The notes beneath the pieces were generated by a model that saw nothing but the letters and a program-made list of their open reading frames with translations, was not told the origin of the DNA and made no database searches. A program made the translations under genes and the position numbers. A DNA stretch of 64,000 bases, taken from assembly GCA_018907035.1 (NCBI GenBank), contig JACCIC010000015.1, positions 846,501 to 910,500 on the forward strand. The letters run 5' to 3'. The DNA is from Sycobia sp. Sy_11. Taxonomy: Eukaryota > Arthropoda > Insecta > Hymenoptera > Epichrysomallidae. Positions 61,717-64,000 of this stretch are shown one piece after another. The first letter of the stretch is position 1, and the number at the start of each line of letters is the position of its first letter.

Positions 61717-61820
61717 ACATGTGTTTCTTATCAAACAACATTTACGACTATTACAACGTCTCCCAGGGAAAGATCACAATTCCCGGTATCGACGACTCTG
61801 AGGAAATGATACTTACGGAC
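61717..61820 (+). CDS. Mhc: Mhc alternative exon 7, copy 4 (residues 300-333)
   Basis: 104 nt, phase 1 to 0. The first codon is g|ac, giving Asp where the other copies have Glu. The peptide has MCFLSNNIYDYYNVSQGKIT, then IPGIDDSEEMILTD. The NIYDY..VSQGK core is the form seen in many muscle myosins. The acceptor has a good pyrimidine tract (cgaactttttccgcag), unlike copies 2 and 3, and the donor is GTAAGTT. It is the last of the set before the constitutive exon. Confidence 0.94.
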
Positions 61821-63557
61821 GTAAGTTCCGTTTCCTTGACGGTGTACCTGATTTATTTCCCTTGTGTACAAAAAATCCAGAAAATGTTTTGATATTGACT
61901 GACAACCCCCTATCACCGCCCGTTTAAAATTCACGAACGGTTATCAACTGCACTTTGAAAAATAACGTTGAACCCCTGTTTTTCCCTCTTTCTTTTTCAT
62001 TATTCATAAATGAATTCTAATGATTGATTTTATAAATATTAGTTGTCTCTAATTTTTACATTTTCCTTTCTTTTTTTTCTTTATTTGCAAATATTTGGCT
62101 TCCTTTCAATTATGAAACATAAATTTTTTATTTCAATTATTCTTTAATTTCAAATTACTCTCCGGAACACATAAATCTCTATTCTTATAACTTATAGAAG
62201 AATTCTAATGATTGATTTTATAAATATTAGTTGTTTCTAATTTTTATATTTTCCTTTCTTTTTTCTTTATTTGCAAATATTTGGCTTCCTTTTCATTATA
62301 TTACTTAGATCTTTATTTGAATGATTCTTTTACTTCAATTTTCTGACCATAGCACCTAAAAATTGCAATCCTGAACGTTTATTACTTGTTGATAAAATCC
62401 TACGTTTCAGACCAAATGAAAATTTTTTACATCTCTAATTTTCCAGAATAATAGAGGCAAATAAATAGTATAATTTTGCTTAATATTATCTATTGAAATC
62501 GACAATTATTTATATATCGTTTAGATTAAAAACACAATGTAAAAAGTAAATGTAAAAACTTTCTAATTAAAAAAAGATCAATTAAATTATTATTCATAGA
62601 TTATTCAATAAATAAATGTATCATATTTGTGAAGCATAATAAGCATAATAACGTATTTTTTAAAAATACATTATTAGTTATTAGAATTGATCAAATTCGT
62701 TTTTCTGTGCCATATTTTATATCACAGTCTACTTTAAAAAATAAAATAACAAATCTGGAAAATTTGAGAAGATTTTGTAGCAAATCCTAGTTATGACAGA
62801 AAAGATCAGAAAAGCGTAGCCAAACAGCACTGAAGATACAAGTGACAAATTACCTGAATTTGATAAACACAGGACAGCCAGCTTATTATTAAATGCTGAT
62901 GTATGACCTGAAATGGGTCATAAATTTTTTTAAGAACTCAAAGAATTCGCAATTGTTAGTAACCTCAGACATCAATGTGCGATTCTTAATTTTGTTTAAT
63001 TTTAATTTTACTTGCTTAATTCTTTACCAAACGAACGCACGTAAGTCGTATGCAAATTATTATGGTGAAAGAAAGAACCAAGACTTGTTCGTTGTTTTTT
63101 TTACACGAATAATGCAGAAGATTAAGTCGTATTTTTCATTCAATAAACCATGCGTAATAGAAATGTAAATTTTGCTTAAAAGCTTTGCTTTATATGCCAT
63201 TATTATATGTTGCTTGTCACTTTTTATGTTTCGAAAAACTATAAATTACTGTGTAAATGCGTATAGTTTACAAGGCAGTTTAATACGCCTTTCGTCTTAC
63301 AGTGCTTGAATTTGAACTGCTTTTCGTATTTTTCGTTACGTCCTGCTTTGTGTGCGTGTTAAAGTGCTTCATAATGATAATCGTAGATTGATTATTTGCC
63401 TATTGACAAAAATTCATGTTTGCAATCTCAGCCAGGTACAATAAATGTCAAATCAATAGACATTTAATTGAGAGAATTGTATTTATTGTGCTTGGTAATG
63501 ATGTACCATAAAATCATCAACGTCTTTATTAATCGGTTTCTCTTTTACAAAATGTAG
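61821..63557 (+). other. Intron after the alternative exon set
   Basis: About 1.74 kb, with a spaced direct repeat (62012-62113 and 62200-62297). Otherwise AT-rich, with no exon recognised. Confidence 0.6.
62012..62297 (+). repeat. Spaced direct repeat of about 100 bp
   Basis: Copy 1 (62012-62113) and copy 2 (62200-62297) share gaattctaatgattgatttt at their start and atttgcaaatatttggcttc near their end, with only a few substitutions and small T-run differences. The start-to-start distance is 188 bp. Confidence 0.92.
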
Positions 63558-63695
63558 AAAGCTTTCGACGTCTTGGGTTTCACTCAAGAAGAGAAAGATG
63601 ACATCTACAAGATCACGGCTGCCGTTATGCACATGGGTGGCATGAAGTTCAAACAGAGAGGTCGAGAAGAACAGGCTGAAGCCGATGGTACCGAG
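63558..63695 (+). CDS. Mhc: Mhc constitutive exon after the alternative set (residues 334-379)
   Basis: 138 nt, phase 0 to 0. The acceptor is cttttacaaaatgtag and the donor GTAAGTG. It encodes [20 protein letters not shown], then [20 protein letters not shown] and EADGTE. This is the well-known stretch of the upper 50K subdomain and the start of the cardiomyopathy-loop approach. It accepts each of the four alternative exons in the same frame. Confidence 0.97.
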
Positions 63696-63842
63696 GTAAG
63701 TGAAATCAGCTGTTACGCGCCGATGAAGCCGTACATGATGACGAATGCCACGAAAAAGTATTATTTTACTTTTCTTGTGCCGCAAGTAAAATAATACCGA
63801 AAGAAGAAAGAAAATAATTCTAATATTCATATTGGAATGTAG

Positions 63843-64000
63843 GAAGGTGAGCGTGTCGCCAAATTGTTGGGTGTCGACTGCCAAGACATGTACAAGAACT
63901 TGCTTAAACCAAGAATCAAGGTCGGTAACGAGTTCGTCACCCAGGGTCGTAACAAGGACCAGGTAGCCTACTCCGTCGGTGCCATGTCCAAGGCCATGTT
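63843..64000 (+). CDS. Mhc: Mhc next exon, cut by the window edge (from residue 380)
   Basis: It starts after ttggaatgtag in phase 0 and is open for 52 codons plus two bases to the edge. It encodes EGERVAKLLGVDCQDMYKNL, then LKPRIKVGNEFVTQGRNKDQ and VAYSVGAMSKAMF. KPRIKVGNEFVTQGRN is the diagnostic segment leading to the cardiomyopathy loop of muscle myosins. The preceding intron is 147 nt. The relay-helix alternatives known from flies would follow to the right. Confidence 0.96.

Larger units (their letters stand above)
45133..64000 (+). other. Mhc: Muscle myosin heavy chain gene, 5' part (overview)
   Basis: Eight coding exon positions are visible, two of them with alternatives. The phases close perfectly: 204, 144 (two alternatives), 157, 227, 64, 99, 104 (four alternatives), 138 and at least 158 nt. 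The encoded motor domain includes the SH3-like N-terminus, P-loop GESGAGKT (residues 179-186), loop 1 (about 201-215), switch I NDNSSRF/GKF (238-247, split across two exons) and the upper 50K start. Insects encode all muscle myosin II heavy chains from one Mhc gene and make fibre-type isoforms by alternative splicing; this layout fits that. The relay, converter, rod and the remaining alternative exons must lie to the right of the window. Confidence 0.97.

Noticed and set aside
56468..63557. A fifth copy of alternative exon 7
   Set aside because: I looked for DYY..xQGK and PG..D.EE in the introns between and after the copies and found none beyond the four.
63573..63794. Extension of the post-cluster exon past 63695
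   Set aside because: Beyond GTE the frame is intron; the next exon resumes with EGERVAKLL after ttggaatgtag.
1..64000. CRISPR arrays, operons, riboswitches or bacterial elements
   Set aside because: The tandem repeats seen are microsatellites, minisatellites or single duplications, and the genes are intron-bearing animal genes.

Overview
The window is insect genomic DNA. The muscle myosin heavy chain exons have the insect layout of single and alternative exons, introns are spliced with GT-AG ends, and the background is AT-rich with long (TA)n and (GA/CT)n arrays and sharply bounded GC-rich islands. A hymenopteran (wasp, ant or bee) is my best guess. That is an inference from composition and the insect-type protein; nothing in the sequence fixes the species.

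Only two genes are firmly supported, one at each end. At the left edge (1-817, minus strand) lie the first three coding exons of a PIG-X gene, the subunit that stabilises GPI mannosyltransferase I in the endoplasmic reticulum; it runs off the left edge. At the right (45133-64000, plus strand) lies the 5' part of the muscle myosin heavy chain gene (Mhc). It has the ATG exon, an 8.0 kb first coding intron, two alternative exons covering residues 69-116, four constitutive exons carrying the P-loop and switch I, four alternative 104-nt exons covering residues 300-333 beside the nucleotide pocket, then two more exons, the last cut by the right edge. Two times four alternatives gives up to eight motor-domain versions from this part alone.

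Between them, from about 0.9 to 45 kb, I find no intact gene. The first part (2.7-11 kb) holds broken stretches of coding texture on the minus strand that I cannot name with certainty; one loosely resembles the C-terminal region of an insect odorant receptor. The remainder alternates AT-rich filler with GC-rich islands at roughly 6.2, 12, 19, 21, 25, 27.5, 31, 33, 34.5, 36, 38.5, 40, 41.5 and 44 kb, often edged by TA or GA/CT arrays. Some islands look like cis-regulatory DNA. The island at 43.9-45.1 kb abuts the Mhc start codon and is the likeliest promoter or 5' UTR region; an upstream noncoding Mhc exon could also lie further left.

The most interesting biology is the splicing architecture of Mhc. 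The exon-3 pair is frame-neutral and separated by only 72 nt, whereas the exon-7 set is frame-locked, so skipping or double inclusion shifts the frame. Several repeat structures (a 59-62 bp tandem duplication, a CA tract in place of the pyrimidine tract, a TA array next to an acceptor, a 16-17 bp minisatellite and a spaced 100 bp direct repeat) sit in exactly the introns that must control the choice.
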